A stretch of 64,000 bases of DNA, taken from positions 1 through 64,000 of the forward strand of contig NZ_VMHE01000001.1 in assembly GCF_007559425.1 (NCBI RefSeq), read 5' to 3'. Position 1 is the first letter of the stretch; each line of letters starts with the position of its first letter. The notes under the pieces are model-generated. The model was not told the origin of the DNA and did no database searches. It saw only the letters and a program-made list of their open reading frames with translations. A program made the translations under genes and the position numbers. Source of the DNA: Allobacillus salarius. GTDB taxonomy: Bacteria; Bacillota; Bacilli; Bacillales; Alkalibacillaceae. Positions 26,437 to 34,619 of this stretch are shown here, one piece after another.

Positions 26437-26886
26437 CTAAATATATAGTTTAGGTCCTGGAATTCCGTCAATCTCACTCTTAGGTTCGACCACATCTGTT
26501 TGTTTTTGTAGCGGCTGATCATCAGACTCAGCGGAATAAGTATAATCTTCATCTTCATTCTCTTCGGCTTCTGAGTCTTCTACCTGATCCCCTAACTCTT
26601 CCGTTAACATGATTTTAGCCATATCAATTAACATCGGTGCGTTTTTAATTAGTGGTGCGTATTGTTTCCAAATCGGTAAAACCTGTTGAACAATTTGCAA
26701 CCCTTTATGGACTTTCGTAATTGAATTTACAAGACTACCTGTCTGTGCATAAGTTGGCAAGCCTACGTTTTGCGACATCGGGGATGGTGGTACTCCCTGT
26801 GTCTTAATAGGCAAATAATTGAGTGCTTGTTGTAAAAATGGTGGTTTCTGTGCCGGCGGCTGTTGATAAAAACCAAATGGGTACAT
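26437..26886 (-). CDS. VrrA/YqfQ-like proline- and glutamine-rich protein
   Basis: A 149-residue protein. Residues 1-35 are proline/glutamine-rich (FYQQPPAQKPPFLQQ), 50-95 hold an IVQQVLPIWKQYAPLIKNAP helix, 100-140 are acidic and low complexity, and it ends PGPKLYI. This layout, including the LYI end, resembles YqfQ/VrrA proteins tied to spore coats in Bacillus. The family call is from memory and moderate. It starts the unit with msrAB; RBS GAGGTTTTC. Confidence 0.55.
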   Translation of the reverse strand: MYPFGFYQQPPAQKPPFLQQALNYLPIKTQGVPPSPMSQNVGLPTYAQTGSLVNSITKVHKGLQIVQQVLPIWKQYAPLIKNAPMLIDMAKIMLTEELGDQVEDSEAEENEDEDYTYSAESDDQPLQKQTDVVEPKSEIDGIPGPKLYI

Positions 26887-26954
26887 AAAGAAAACCTCCT
26901 CATAAACTACTACTTATAGTCTACGAGTGGGACAGCTATCACGTATGGGCGATT

Positions 26955-27620
26955 TTATGATAATCGCCAATCGATTGGATTTTTATTCTTCTCGACTAAA
27001 TACTGATTTGCTTTAGAGAATGGTTTGCTTCCAAAGAAACCTCTATATGCGGATAAAGGACTTGGATGTGCAGAATGGATCACAAGATGTTTAAACGGAT
27101 TAATGGTTTGTCCTTTTTTTAATGCATGCTTTCCCCATAAAATAAACACAACATTTTCTTTATCCTTACTAATCTTCTCGATGACCTGGTCTGTGAATTG
27201 TTCCCAACCTAGATGTCGGTGTGAGAACGCCTCACCATTCCGTACGGTCAAAACTGAATTCAGCAAAAGAACTCCTTGATTTGCCCAACTCGTTAAGTCA
27301 CCATGAGTTGGTTCGGCTATTTGCATGTCGTCACTCAATTCTTTAAAAATGTTTCGTAGTGATGGTGGAATCGGTTGTCCTTTTGCTACAGAGAAACTTA
27401 ATCCGTTTGCTTGATTAACACCATGGTAAGGATCTTGCCCGATGATAACCACTTTCGTTTGGTCAAAAGATGTTTCATTGAACGCTCGGAATAAGTCCTC
27501 TTTGGCTGGAAAAACGGATTCTTTCTCATATGCGTGCTGTACTTCTTGGATTAATTGTTGGAAATACGTTTGGTTGAATTCATTAGCTAACTGCTCATTC
27601 CAATCGGTTGTGATGTGCAT
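26955..27620 (-). CDS. ung: uracil-DNA glycosylase
   Basis: About 221 residues. It removes uracil from DNA to start base-excision repair. The catalytic Asp is D63 in IIGQDPYHG, and the second motif HSAHPSPLSAYRGFFGSKPF is intact. The start is the ATG at 27620, behind AAGGGGAAATATT; the ATG at 27662 has no site. The leader holds an inverted repeat TTTCCTG...CAGGAAA. Confidence 0.95.
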   Translation of the reverse strand: MHITTDWNEQLANEFNQTYFQQLIQEVQHAYEKESVFPAKEDLFRAFNETSFDQTKVVIIGQDPYHGVNQANGLSFSVAKGQPIPPSLRNIFKELSDDMQIAEPTHGDLTSWANQGVLLLNSVLTVRNGEAFSHRHLGWEQFTDQVIEKISKDKENVVFILWGKHALKKGQTINPFKHLVIHSAHPSPLSAYRGFFGSKPFSKANQYLVEKNKNPIDWRLS

Positions 27621-27637
27621 AATATTTCCCCTTATTA

Positions 27638-27660
27638 TTTCCTGGGAAACCGCAGGAAAC
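27638..27660. repeat. inverted repeat in the ung leader
   Basis: TTTCCTG and CAGGAAA form 7-bp arms around GGAAACCG, a few bases above the ung ribosome site. It could be an operator or a leader hairpin; no regulator is known. Confidence 0.35.
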
Positions 27661-27696
27661 ATATACTTTCGACATAATTATGAAAGGATAATGTCA

Positions 27697-27945
27697 TTAA
27701 TTGACGCTATACAATGAAATTAATTGATATTGGCAAATGGTCAACCCTTTTGAAAAGGATAATTTGACAACTTTTGCAGAGCCAATCTGGTCTGAATCAA
27801 GGGAGCGTTGAATATCAATTGGTTCTTCCATTGGAAATATTTGATATCCATCAAAGGTTATTTCAAATAAATCGTTATCATCAGAGATTCGCCGTTCTTG
27901 ACCACCCGTAATGATTTTCCATTGCATGACAAAATGATTGGACAT
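27697..27945 (-). CDS. DUF2584 family protein
   Basis: An 82-residue soluble protein. The central QIFPMEEPIDIQRS and the terminal LTICQYQLISLYSVN match DUF2584, a small Bacillaceae family of unknown function. RBS AAGAGGTGAAGGG precedes the ATG. It is monocistronic on the minus strand. Confidence 0.6.
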   Translation of the reverse strand: MSNHFVMQWKIITGGQERRISDDNDLFEITFDGYQIFPMEEPIDIQRSLDSDQIGSAKVVKLSFSKGLTICQYQLISLYSVN

Positions 27946-28043
27946 CCCTTCACCTCTTCTCTATTCCTTACTATTATCCTAGACGATAGTCAGGTGTTGT
28001 TTCAAGATATTTGTTACTCTCGTCAGCAATATTGTTTTAAATG

Positions 28044-28090
28044 AAAAGCTGTACCCAGCTAGTCAAACCTCATGACTCTGCGTACAGCTC
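28044..28090 (-). terminator. terminator of the tat-yozE transcript
   Basis: AGCTGTAC (28047-28054) pairs with GTACAGCT (28082-28089), with an inner AGTCA/TGACT helix. The T-run on the minus strand (TTTTCATTT) fits termination after yozE. Confidence 0.75.
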
Positions 28091-28094
28091 TTCG

Positions 28095-28319
28095 TTAGTA
28101 ATTCTCGTAATTTAAGTATTCCGACCACATTTCGTCGAATACGGATAGTGCTTCTGGAAAAGGGCTATTGAATTCAAGGTAATCTGTTAGCTCTGCGTAA
28201 CTGGTTGTTTGCTTTGGAAAATCATGTTCATGGAACATCCAATCAGCCAGTTGTTTATGCTGATCATGCCGGTTCCGGATCCCTCGATAGCTCATGGCAA
28301 AATGATAAAAACTTCTCAA
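28095..28319 (-). CDS. yozE: YozE family (UPF0346) protein
   Basis: A 74-residue SAM-like helical protein. The pattern FYHFAMSYR...FHEHDFPKQTTSYAELTDYLE...FDEMWSEY is characteristic of YozE. Function unknown. It is 15 bp downstream of tatC and probably co-transcribed. Confidence 0.85.
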   Translation of the reverse strand: MRSFYHFAMSYRGIRNRHDQHKQLADWMFHEHDFPKQTTSYAELTDYLEFNSPFPEALSVFDEMWSEYLNYENY

Positions 28320-28334
28320 TTCTACTCACCTACG

Positions 28335-29093
28335 TTATTCATCAGTATCTGTATAAAGTGCTTTCAAATGTTTCATTCTTCTTCGATAAACGATACCGGA
28401 CATGAATATCGCAATCTCATATAACAAAATTAGCGGCCCAGCAACAAGTAACTGTAACACGAAATCTGGGGGAGATAACATTGCCCCTAGAATAACAAGA
28501 ATTAAATAAGCATACTTCCTTGTCTTCTTCATTACTTGTGGATCTAAAATACCTAAACTCGTCAGAAACATAGCAATTAAAGGTACTTCAAAAAAGAGAG
28601 CAAAAGGGATTGTTGTTTGCATTATGAATTTAAAGTAGTTTTTGGCTGTGTACATCTCTTGCACGACGCCTTCACTTAAATCCAATAGAAAATGCAAGAT
28701 TAAATCTTTAATAAAAAAGAACCCAAACGCTAAACCTAATACGAATAAAAGGAACATTGCTGGAATGTACATCAAGCTCACTTTACGTTCCTTTTTCGTC
28801 AACCCTGGACTTATGAATAACCATAATTGCAAACCAAAAAAAGGCAAGGTGATCATCAGTCCTGCCATCGTAGCAATCATAATGTAGACCCAAATAATTT
28901 CAAATGGGCTCAAAATTGTGAGCTGAAAGGGTACATCACCTTCAACATAAAAATAGATATCTTTTGCGAAATAGAATCCGAGACCAAAAAAAACAATGAA
29001 TACACCTAGAGAAATGAATAATCTTTTTCTCAATTCCCCTAGATGACTTGTCCAATGCATATCATCTGGAATAGTTTGTGTGTTTTTTGCCAT
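28335..29093 (-). CDS. tatC: Sec-independent translocase subunit TatC
   Basis: About 252 residues with six membrane segments. TatC binds twin-arginine signal peptides and recruits TatA for export of folded proteins. The N-terminal WTSHLGELRKRLF motif and the central FGLQLWLFISPGLTKKERK are family signatures. The start is the ATG at 29093; a GTG at 29102 overlaps the AAGGGTG site. It follows two tatA genes and precedes yozE. Confidence 0.95.
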   Translation of the reverse strand: MAKNTQTIPDDMHWTSHLGELRKRLFISLGVFIVFFGLGFYFAKDIYFYVEGDVPFQLTILSPFEIIWVYIMIATMAGLMITLPFFGLQLWLFISPGLTKKERKVSLMYIPAMFLLFVLGLAFGFFFIKDLILHFLLDLSEGVVQEMYTAKNYFKFIMQTTIPFALFFEVPLIAMFLTSLGILDPQVMKKTRKYAYLILVILGAMLSPPDFVLQLLVAGPLILLYEIAIFMSGIVYRRRMKHLKALYTDTDE

Positions 29094-29160
29094 ATCTTTC
29101 ACCCTTCTAACGACAAAGCTTACAATTTCGACCTGATAAAAAAAGTTTTATGAACAAAAG

Positions 29161-29186
29161 AAGATGTAAGGGGTTCCTTACACCTT
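29161..29186 (-). terminator. hairpin between tatA and tatC
   Basis: AAGATGTAAGG and CCTTACACCTT can pair over a short loop; on the minus strand a CTTTTG run follows. It could partly terminate tatA transcription and lower tatC relative to tatA. Confidence 0.55.
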
Positions 29187-29198
29187 CCAGTTCCCAAC

Positions 29199-29402
29199 TT
29201 ATAATTGATCTTTTTGATTCGTATCTTTTTGATCTTTTGATGAAGAATCATCATTCACTAAATCGTTTGTTGCTTTTTTGAATTCTTTCAAGGTACTACC
29301 GAAGGCTTTACCGATCTCCGGAAGCTTGGAAGGTCCAAATACCAACAACGCAACAATCAGAATTAAAATCAAGCCAGGAATACCAATTCCTCCAAGTGAC
29401 AT
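29199..29402 (-). CDS. tatA: Sec-independent translocase protein TatA
   Basis: About 67 residues. One membrane span containing [19 protein letters not shown], hinge [14 protein letters not shown], amphipathic helix [13 protein letters not shown] and a charged tail. The start is the ATG at 29402, after GAGGTGAACGCT. It sits between a shorter TatA-like gene and tatC, so it is likely the main partner of that TatC. Confidence 0.92.
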   Translation of the reverse strand: MSLGGIGIPGLILILIVALLVFGPSKLPEIGKAFGSTLKEFKKATNDLVNDDSSSKDQKDTNQKDQL

Positions 29403-29439
29403 AGCGTTCACCTCGCGATGATAAATTAGTTTATTTTAA

Positions 29440-29604
29440 TTAACGATGATGGTCCTTTTCATCTTCTTTTTCATTTTTTGTGGAATTTTTGAATTCCTTC
29501 AATGTTTGTCCAAATGCTTTACCTAACTCAGGCAGCTTTTTGGGACCAAACAATACAAGTAGAATCAATACAATTAATATCAATCCTGGAATCCCTATAT
29601 GCAC
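29440..29604 (-). CDS. short TatA-like protein with GTG start
   Basis: A 54-codon frame from GTG at 29604: one membrane span ([20 protein letters not shown]), hinge [14 protein letters not shown], amphipathic [11 protein letters not shown], then a Glu/Asp/Lys/His tail. It is a clear third TatA paralogue in the window. A GCAGGTG site lies about eight bases upstream. It opens directly onto the next tatA, giving the order tatA-tatA-tatC. Short length and GTG start make it easy to miss. Confidence 0.82.
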   Translation of the reverse strand: MHIGIPGLILIVLILLVLFGPKKLPELGKAFGQTLKEFKNSTKNEKEDEKDHHR

Positions 29605-29704
29605 GGCTTACACCTGCCATTTCTTCATCTGTTACCTTCTTATTTTCACCGATTTGGGGAAATATTGCAAACATAAGCTTCATTTTTTACAAAATATTCA
29701 TGGT

Positions 29705-30184
29705 TTATTTTCGTTCGTATACATAAAAATCATGTTCGTGTTTATTTTTTTCATCAACAATACCTTTTTGATTGGACACTTCCTCCCAGTGATTCCAATT
29801 GACTTTTGGGAAATAGGTATCTCCTTCAAATGTTTCATGGATGATTGTGACATACATTCGGTCAACAAAGTCAATTGCCTTCTCGAATAGCTGTGCTCCA
29901 CCAATGATAATGATTTCATCATGATCATTAAATCGTTCAAGCTCGTCCCATGAATGAATGATAGTACATCCTTCTTGTTGGTAGTTTTCATCCCTTGTCA
30001 TAATAATATTCTCTCTATTCGGTAAGGGTCTACCAATGGACTCAAACGTCTTTCGTCCCATTACGATTGGTTTGCCAGTAGTCACTTTTTTGAAATATTT
30101 TAGATCGTTCGGTAGATGCCATGGCATACCATTTTGATAGCCAATGACCTGATTTTCATCAAATGCAACCATTAATGAATACAT
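29705..30184 (-). CDS. folA: dihydrofolate reductase
   Basis: A 159-residue enzyme that reduces dihydrofolate to tetrahydrofolate with NADPH. MVAFDENQVIGYQNGMPWHLPNDL carries the substrate site, followed by GKPIVMGRKTFESIGRPLPNR and IIIGGAQLFEKAI. It lies 14 bp downstream of thyA, which makes dihydrofolate, so the pair forms the thymidylate cycle. Confidence 0.95.
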   Translation of the reverse strand: MYSLMVAFDENQVIGYQNGMPWHLPNDLKYFKKVTTGKPIVMGRKTFESIGRPLPNRENIIMTRDENYQQEGCTIIHSWDELERFNDHDEIIIIGGAQLFEKAIDFVDRMYVTIIHETFEGDTYFPKVNWNHWEEVSNQKGIVDEKNKHEHDFYVYERK

Positions 30185-30198
30185 GTTGTAATCACTCC

Positions 30199-31155
30199 TT
30201 AAACAGCGACAGGTGCTTTAATTGGTGGGTGTGGTTGATAGTCCTTAATTTGAATATCCTCTACATCAAAATCGAAAATATGTTGTTTATCTTGATTTAA
30301 AGCCAACGTTGGTCCCGCTTTTGGCGTACGGGAAAGCAGCGTTTTCACTTGTTCGAAATGGTTATGGTAAATATGAGCATCTCCAATTGTATGAATAAAT
30401 TCACCGACCTCAAGGTTACATTCATGCGCGACAAGGTGAGTCAATAACGCGTAACTTGCAATATTAAATGGGATGCCAAGGAAAACATCGCCACTTCTTT
30501 GGTAGAGCTGACAAGAGAGTTTTCCATCATCTACATAGAACTGAAATAATGTATGACAAGGCGGTAAAGCCATTGATGGCACATCGATTGGATTCCATGC
30601 AGAAACAATTAACCTTCTTGATTGAGGGTTCTGTTTAATTTGTTCAATCACTTGCTTTAGTTGATCGACTGTTTCATCCGCCGGTCCACGCCAGTCTCGC
30701 CACTGTTTTCCATATACGTCTCCTAGCTCACCAAAGCGACGAGCAAATGCATCATCCGTTAAAATGTTTTCTTTGAAGATTGCTAACTGTTCTTCATACT
30801 GTTTTTTAAACACGCCGTCCTTCTGTGACCGGATACCGAAATCCGTCATGTCTGGTCCGTCATATTCATCACTTTCCACCCAGGACTTAAACGCCCATTC
30901 GTTCCATATGTTGTTGTTATGTTCCAATAAATATCGAATATTTGTATCACCTTTAATAAACCAAAGCAATTCACTGACAATTAACCGAAGAGGCACCTTC
31001 TTAGTTGTCAATAATGGAAAGTTTTCTTTTAGATCAAAGCGCATTTGATAACCGAAGATCGACCTAGTACCTGTTTTTGTTCGATCATCTCGATCAGAGC
31101 CATTTTCCATTACTTGCTTGCATAAATTTAAATAAGCTTGCTCATTTTTATTCAA
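30199..31155 (-). CDS. thyA: thymidylate synthase
   Basis: A 318-residue ThyA of the longer Lactobacillus casei type, with an insert in the first third. It methylates dUMP to dTMP using methylene-tetrahydrofolate. The catalytic cysteine is C200 in [11 protein letters not shown]; the C-terminal end [10 protein letters not shown] is normal. The start is TTG at 31155 with AGGGAGG upstream. It is followed by folA. Confidence 0.95.
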   Translation of the reverse strand: MNKNEQAYLNLCKQVMENGSDRDDRTKTGTRSIFGYQMRFDLKENFPLLTTKKVPLRLIVSELLWFIKGDTNIRYLLEHNNNIWNEWAFKSWVESDEYDGPDMTDFGIRSQKDGVFKKQYEEQLAIFKENILTDDAFARRFGELGDVYGKQWRDWRGPADETVDQLKQVIEQIKQNPQSRRLIVSAWNPIDVPSMALPPCHTLFQFYVDDGKLSCQLYQRSGDVFLGIPFNIASYALLTHLVAHECNLEVGEFIHTIGDAHIYHNHFEQVKTLLSRTPKAGPTLALNQDKQHIFDFDVEDIQIKDYQPHPPIKAPVAV

Positions 31156-31340
31156 CGCACATGCCTCCCTACCTGTTTCTTATTCATATTGTACCTAACA
31201 TTGCACATGGATGGTAGAGAAAATCCGCAGAGGTTAATAATTTTAATATGACAATCATATAACAAATGAGTAATATTCGAATAAATATTCTAGCCCATTC
31301 ATAAAAGTTGTAATATCAAAGTGCAAAGGGTGATGAAAAG

Positions 31341-32372
31341 ATGTTACGCAAAAAAAGAGGAAGACCAATGTTGTTGGGAACCGTTGCTGGAAGTTTGGCC
31401 ATCAGTTCACCCCTCATCCTTCATGTGCCCGTTGACGCTCAGACGAAAGAACAGTTATCAGAGCTGAAACAATTAAAGTATGGAGACCATGAACAAGCGG
31501 TTGTTGAATTGCAACGAAAATTAAAAGTACTTAGACATTATCAAGGCGAGTTTACACCGAACTATAATATTTTGACTGAGCATGCTGTAAAGAGCTTTCA
31601 ATCAGAACACGCTCTTGAGGTTAGCGGTGAAGTGAATGATGAAACTATTCTTGCTTTGGAAGATGAAATGGATCAACATCATCACGAATCTATTCGGCGC
31701 CACGCTGAAAAAATAACATATGGTGAACAGTCCAATCGGGTTAAGAACGTTCAACGAGCTCTGAAATACTTCGGTTATTATGAATTTACGATTGATGGAA
31801 TTGCCGGAGTGAAAACAAGAGAAGCGTTGGCCAGTTATGGGAACATCGAAGGCTTCGATTTGGCACTGGATACAATGCGTACACCTGAACCGACTGTTCA
31901 GCAAGTAGAATCTCCCAATAGGTCGACCAACAGGCAGCAAGTGACACAACTGAGTTCTTCACCAAAGAAGAAAGAACAATCCGTTACAAAAGTAAAAACG
32001 ACGCAAACGCAAGCGAGCCATGCTTCCGTTATGGCAACAGCTCAAACTTATATTGGAACACCTTATGTGTGGGGTGGTGAAACACCTACAGGATTTGATT
32101 GTAGTGGATTTTTACAATATGTATATAAACAGCATGGGATTTCACTGCCAAGAACAGTCAGTGCCATTTGGAATTCCTCACAATCCGTCGTTCAACCGAG
32201 CATTGGTGATTTAGTGTTTTTTGAAACATATCAGCCAGGACCATCACATGCCGGCATTTATCTTGGTAACGGGAAGTTTATTCATGCAGGTGCTTCATCG
32301 GGCGTCACGATCAGTCATTTAGAAAATAACTATTGGAAATCGCGGTATCTCGGTGCTAAATCGGTTCGTTAG
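31341..32372 (+). CDS. NlpC/P60 peptidoglycan endopeptidase with PG-binding domains
   Basis: A 343-residue exported hydrolase. A signal-like N-terminus (basic MLRKKRGR, hydrophobic 11-30) is followed by two peptidoglycan-binding units (about 45-110 and 125-170), a Ser/Gln/Lys linker (190-225) and an NlpC/P60 domain. The catalytic Cys is C254 in FDCSGF, with His H303 in SHAGIYLG and a further His in KFIHAG. P60 enzymes cut D-Glu-diamino acid bonds in stem peptides. It is divergent from thyA and closed by its own terminator. Confidence 0.9.
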   Translation: MLRKKRGRPMLLGTVAGSLAISSPLILHVPVDAQTKEQLSELKQLKYGDHEQAVVELQRKLKVLRHYQGEFTPNYNILTEHAVKSFQSEHALEVSGEVNDETILALEDEMDQHHHESIRRHAEKITYGEQSNRVKNVQRALKYFGYYEFTIDGIAGVKTREALASYGNIEGFDLALDTMRTPEPTVQQVESPNRSTNRQQVTQLSSSPKKKEQSVTKVKTTQTQASHASVMATAQTYIGTPYVWGGETPTGFDCSGFLQYVYKQHGISLPRTVSAIWNSSQSVVQPSIGDLVFFETYQPGPSHAGIYLGNGKFIHAGASSGVTISHLENNYWKSRYLGAKSVR

Positions 32373-32378
32373 CAATAC

Positions 32379-32420
32379 AAAGGATCACCGGTTCATCTTT
32401 TGAATTGGATGATCCTTTAT
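32379..32420 (+). terminator. terminator after the NlpC/P60 gene
   Basis: AAAGGATCA (32379-32387) pairs with TGATCCTTT (32410-32418). The T-run is short. Confidence 0.65.
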
Positions 32421-32481
32421 TGTGCATACAACTCTTGCTTACTTCTTTTTCTGCGTTGATTTATGGCTATAATGCTATTGC

Positions 32482-32510
32482 TTGACGCTAAACTGACTAT
32501 TCAGTATACT
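32482..32510 (+). promoter_or_regulatory. sigma-A promoter of the cold-shock gene
   Basis: TTGACG (32482-32487), 17-base spacer, TATACT (32505-32510). Transcription would begin near 32517, leaving a leader of about 150 bases before the ATG at 32670. Confidence 0.75.
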
Positions 32511-32516
32511 GGAAGT

Positions 32517-32669
32517 GCAATAAAGATGTGAAGGTTTTAGGCTTTTCTGGCAAGGATTTGATGGATTTCAGATGGTGAATCATTAATCTTGCGAACGAAT
32601 GAGTCACTTTACATGATTATTGTGAATATCACACACCATCAGGTGAAAGTTTTTAGGAGGATTTATTTA
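32517..32669 (+). promoter_or_regulatory. long 5' leader of the cold-shock gene
   Basis: The predicted 150-base untranslated leader is the size typical of csp mRNAs, where a temperature-sensitive fold controls stability and translation. Only the length and position are seen here; a fold was not computed. It ends at TAGGAGGATTT. Confidence 0.5.
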
Positions 32670-32870
32670 ATGGAAAACGGCGTAGTAAAATGGTTTAATG
32701 CTGAAAAAGGTTATGGATTCATTCAAGTTGAAGGTGGAGACGATGTATTCGTACACTACTCTGCAATTCAAGAAGAAGGATTCAAAACATTGGATGAAGG
32801 TCAAGACGTTGAATTTGAGATTGTGGAAGGCGACCGCGGACCACAAGCAGCTAACGTAACTAAAAAATAA
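32670..32870 (+). CDS. cold-shock protein (Csp family)
   Basis: A 66-residue single cold-shock domain that binds single-stranded RNA and DNA. RNP1 KGYGFIQV and RNP2 VFVHYSAI are intact. The start is the ATG at 32670 after AGGAGGATTT; an upstream in-frame reading from 32589 has no site. It is closed by a strong hairpin. Confidence 0.95.
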   Translation: MENGVVKWFNAEKGYGFIQVEGGDDVFVHYSAIQEEGFKTLDEGQDVEFEIVEGDRGPQAANVTKK

Positions 32871-32885
32871 TAAACAAAAATATAT

Positions 32886-32925
32886 ACTGGTCAAGCCTGT
32901 TGTAGGTTTGGCCAGTTTTCTTTTT
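32886..32925 (+). terminator. terminator of the cold-shock gene
   Basis: ACTGGTCAAGCC (32886-32897) pairs with GGTTTGGCCAGT (32905-32916), two wobble pairs, then TTTCTTTTT. Confidence 0.85.
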
Positions 32926-33000
32926 GTGTAAAACATAAAACTTATGAATTAGCTATTGTTTATTTCCTGAATTTTTATTATGCTTAAAGTTGTCTTTAAA

Positions 33001-33038
33001 CGCAGTTCGCAAAATCCTGCGCAATCAAAACTAAGGAG
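33001..33038 (+). promoter_or_regulatory. preQ1-I riboswitch
   Basis: A five-pair stem CGCAG/CTGCG (33001-33005, 33017-33021) closes the loop TTCGCAAAATC, followed by an A-rich tail CAATCAAAACTAAGGAG. This is the compact preQ1-I layout: short P1, conserved TCGCA-type loop, A-rich tail that folds back and includes the Shine-Dalgarno AAGGAG. It stands directly before a queuosine-precursor transporter gene, its normal target. Ligand binding would hide the ribosome site. Confidence 0.85.
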
Positions 33039-33046
33039 TGATTTGA

Positions 33047-33727
33047 ATGTCAAACGAATTATTATGGTTAATTTTTGCATTGACCAATTTTTTGATGGTC
33101 ATATTGATCTACCGTATTTTTGGAAAAAACGGTTTGATTGTCTGGATAGGTATGTCAACTGTACTCGCAAATATGCAAGTGTTAAAAACGGTTGAATTAT
33201 TTGGTGTAATCGCGACATTAGGTAATATCCTTTATGGGACGATCTTTCTCGCAACAGACATCATTAACGAAAAATACGGTAAAGCTGAAGCACGGAAAGC
33301 AGTATGGTTAGGTTTTTATACATTGGTTACGATGACCATTGTTATGCAATTTGCCTTGCTATTTCAACCACATGAATCAGATGTTGCCCATGAAGCACTT
33401 TCTGATATTTTCAATCTTGTTCCACAAGTGGCGGTCGGCAGTTTACTGGCATATATCGTCAGTCAAAACATTGATGTCGTTATCTTCGCGAAGCTGAAGG
33501 AAAAATTTGCAGGAACGAAATTTTTATGGGTACGTAATAACTTAAGTACAATGATCAGTCAGTTGATTGATACGACAATCTTCTCGGTTATTGCATTTTG
33601 GCACTTTCTTACGACGGATATCAGTGTGTGGCTCTCAATCTTCATCTCAACTTATGTCATTAAATTTCTTGTTTCAGCGCTGGACACGCCGTTTATGTAT
33701 TTGGCTAAAAAAATCCATAAACAATAA
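33047..33727 (+). CDS. queuosine-precursor transporter (VUT/YhhQ family)
   Basis: A 226-residue membrane protein with about six spans. The motif GNILYGTIFLATDIINEKYGKAEARKAVW is the mark of the VUT-1/YhhQ family, which imports preQ0 or preQ1, precursors of the tRNA base queuosine. A preQ1-I riboswitch overlaps its ribosome site, supporting this substrate. B. subtilis YpdP is the likely counterpart. Short transcript closed by a strong terminator. Confidence 0.9.
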   Translation: MSNELLWLIFALTNFLMVILIYRIFGKNGLIVWIGMSTVLANMQVLKTVELFGVIATLGNILYGTIFLATDIINEKYGKAEARKAVWLGFYTLVTMTIVMQFALLFQPHESDVAHEALSDIFNLVPQVAVGSLLAYIVSQNIDVVIFAKLKEKFAGTKFLWVRNNLSTMISQLIDTTIFSVIAFWHFLTTDISVWLSIFISTYVIKFLVSALDTPFMYLAKKIHKQ

Positions 33728-33729
33728 TG

Positions 33730-33776
33730 AAAAAAGGATGCTACAAGTCAGTTTGACGGGTAGTCATCCTTTTTTA
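33730..33776. terminator. bidirectional terminator
   Basis: AAAAAAGGATG-CTAC pairs with GTAG-T-CATCCTTTTTT. It separates the queuosine-precursor transporter gene from the convergent sulfurtransferase operon. Confidence 0.85.
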
Positions 33777-33788
33777 TATTGATTAATC

Positions 33789-34619
33789 TTATACTTCTTT
33801 ATCGACTGGATTTTCATCGTTAGAAATCCAGTCACTGAAACTTCCTGGATAAAGCTTTACATTGGTATAACCCGCTTGCTGTAAGGCTAAGACGTTCGGT
33901 GTTGCTGTTACACCAGAACCGCAGTAAACGATGACTTCTTTATTTTGGTCGATCCCTTGGAAATGTTTTTCAATATCCGGCTGGCTTTTTAATTGACCTT
34001 CTTCAAAAAGTTGTGACCAATCATAATTCAGAGCGCCTGGAATATGCCCTGCTTTATGATCAATTGGTTCAACTTTTCCTTTATATCTTTCCGCGTTTCG
34101 TGAATCAATTAAAATCACATCTTCATTTGTTAACTTCTGCTTCACTTCATTTTGATCGGCCATCAACTTTTCGTTCACTTGAAATTCTCCGTATTCAACA
34201 GGTGTTTTTTCAACCGTACCTTTTTCAGTAGGAAAATCACGATACTTCCATGCCGGGAAACCCCCATTTAATATGAAAATGCTTGAATGACCCATTGCCA
34301 TTAGCATCCAATACATTCGAGAAGCAAATGCATGGTTATCATCATAAATAATGACTTCGGTATTCCTGTCAATTCCTCGATCACCTAATTTTTGAGCAAA
34401 TGCACCCCACTCTGGAAGTGGATGTCTGCCTCCGACTCGATGCTCATGTACTGGATCACTGAGGTCACTATCTAAATTGAAATAAATTGCACCGGGTATA
34501 TGAGCTGCACGATAATCTGATTCTCCTTTAGATGGGTCTTGTAAGTCGAAGCGGCAGTCTACAAACTGGACGGTTGAGTCTTTCCATTTTTGATAAGCCT
34601 CATCAACTGAAATAAACAT
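33789..34619 (-). CDS. two-domain rhodanese / 3-mercaptopyruvate sulfurtransferase
   Basis: About 276 residues, two rhodanese domains. The second holds the active cysteine C233 in CGSGVTAT, the loop typical of 3-mercaptopyruvate sulfurtransferases. It moves sulfane sulfur from mercaptopyruvate or thiosulfate to thiols or cyanide. The start is the ATG at 34619, which shares its A with the TAA stop of the upstream methyltransferase gene (TAATG), so translation is coupled. The upstream ATG at 34625 lies inside the AGGGGAGG site. Confidence 0.9.
   Translation of the reverse strand: MFISVDEAYQKWKDSTVQFVDCRFDLQDPSKGESDYRAAHIPGAIYFNLDSDLSDPVHEHRVGGRHPLPEWGAFAQKLGDRGIDRNTEVIIYDDNHAFASRMYWMLMAMGHSSIFILNGGFPAWKYRDFPTEKGTVEKTPVEYGEFQVNEKLMADQNEVKQKLTNEDVILIDSRNAERYKGKVEPIDHKAGHIPGALNYDWSQLFEEGQLKSQPDIEKHFQGIDQNKEVIVYCGSGVTATPNVLALQQAGYTNVKLYPGSFSDWISNDENPVDKEV

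Noticed and set aside
29528-29683. 51-codon minus-strand frame starting MKLMFAIFPQIG that overlaps the short tatA
   Set aside because: No ribosome site, and its second half lies over the well-supported TatA-like frame. Kept out, but its start region could be a leader peptide.
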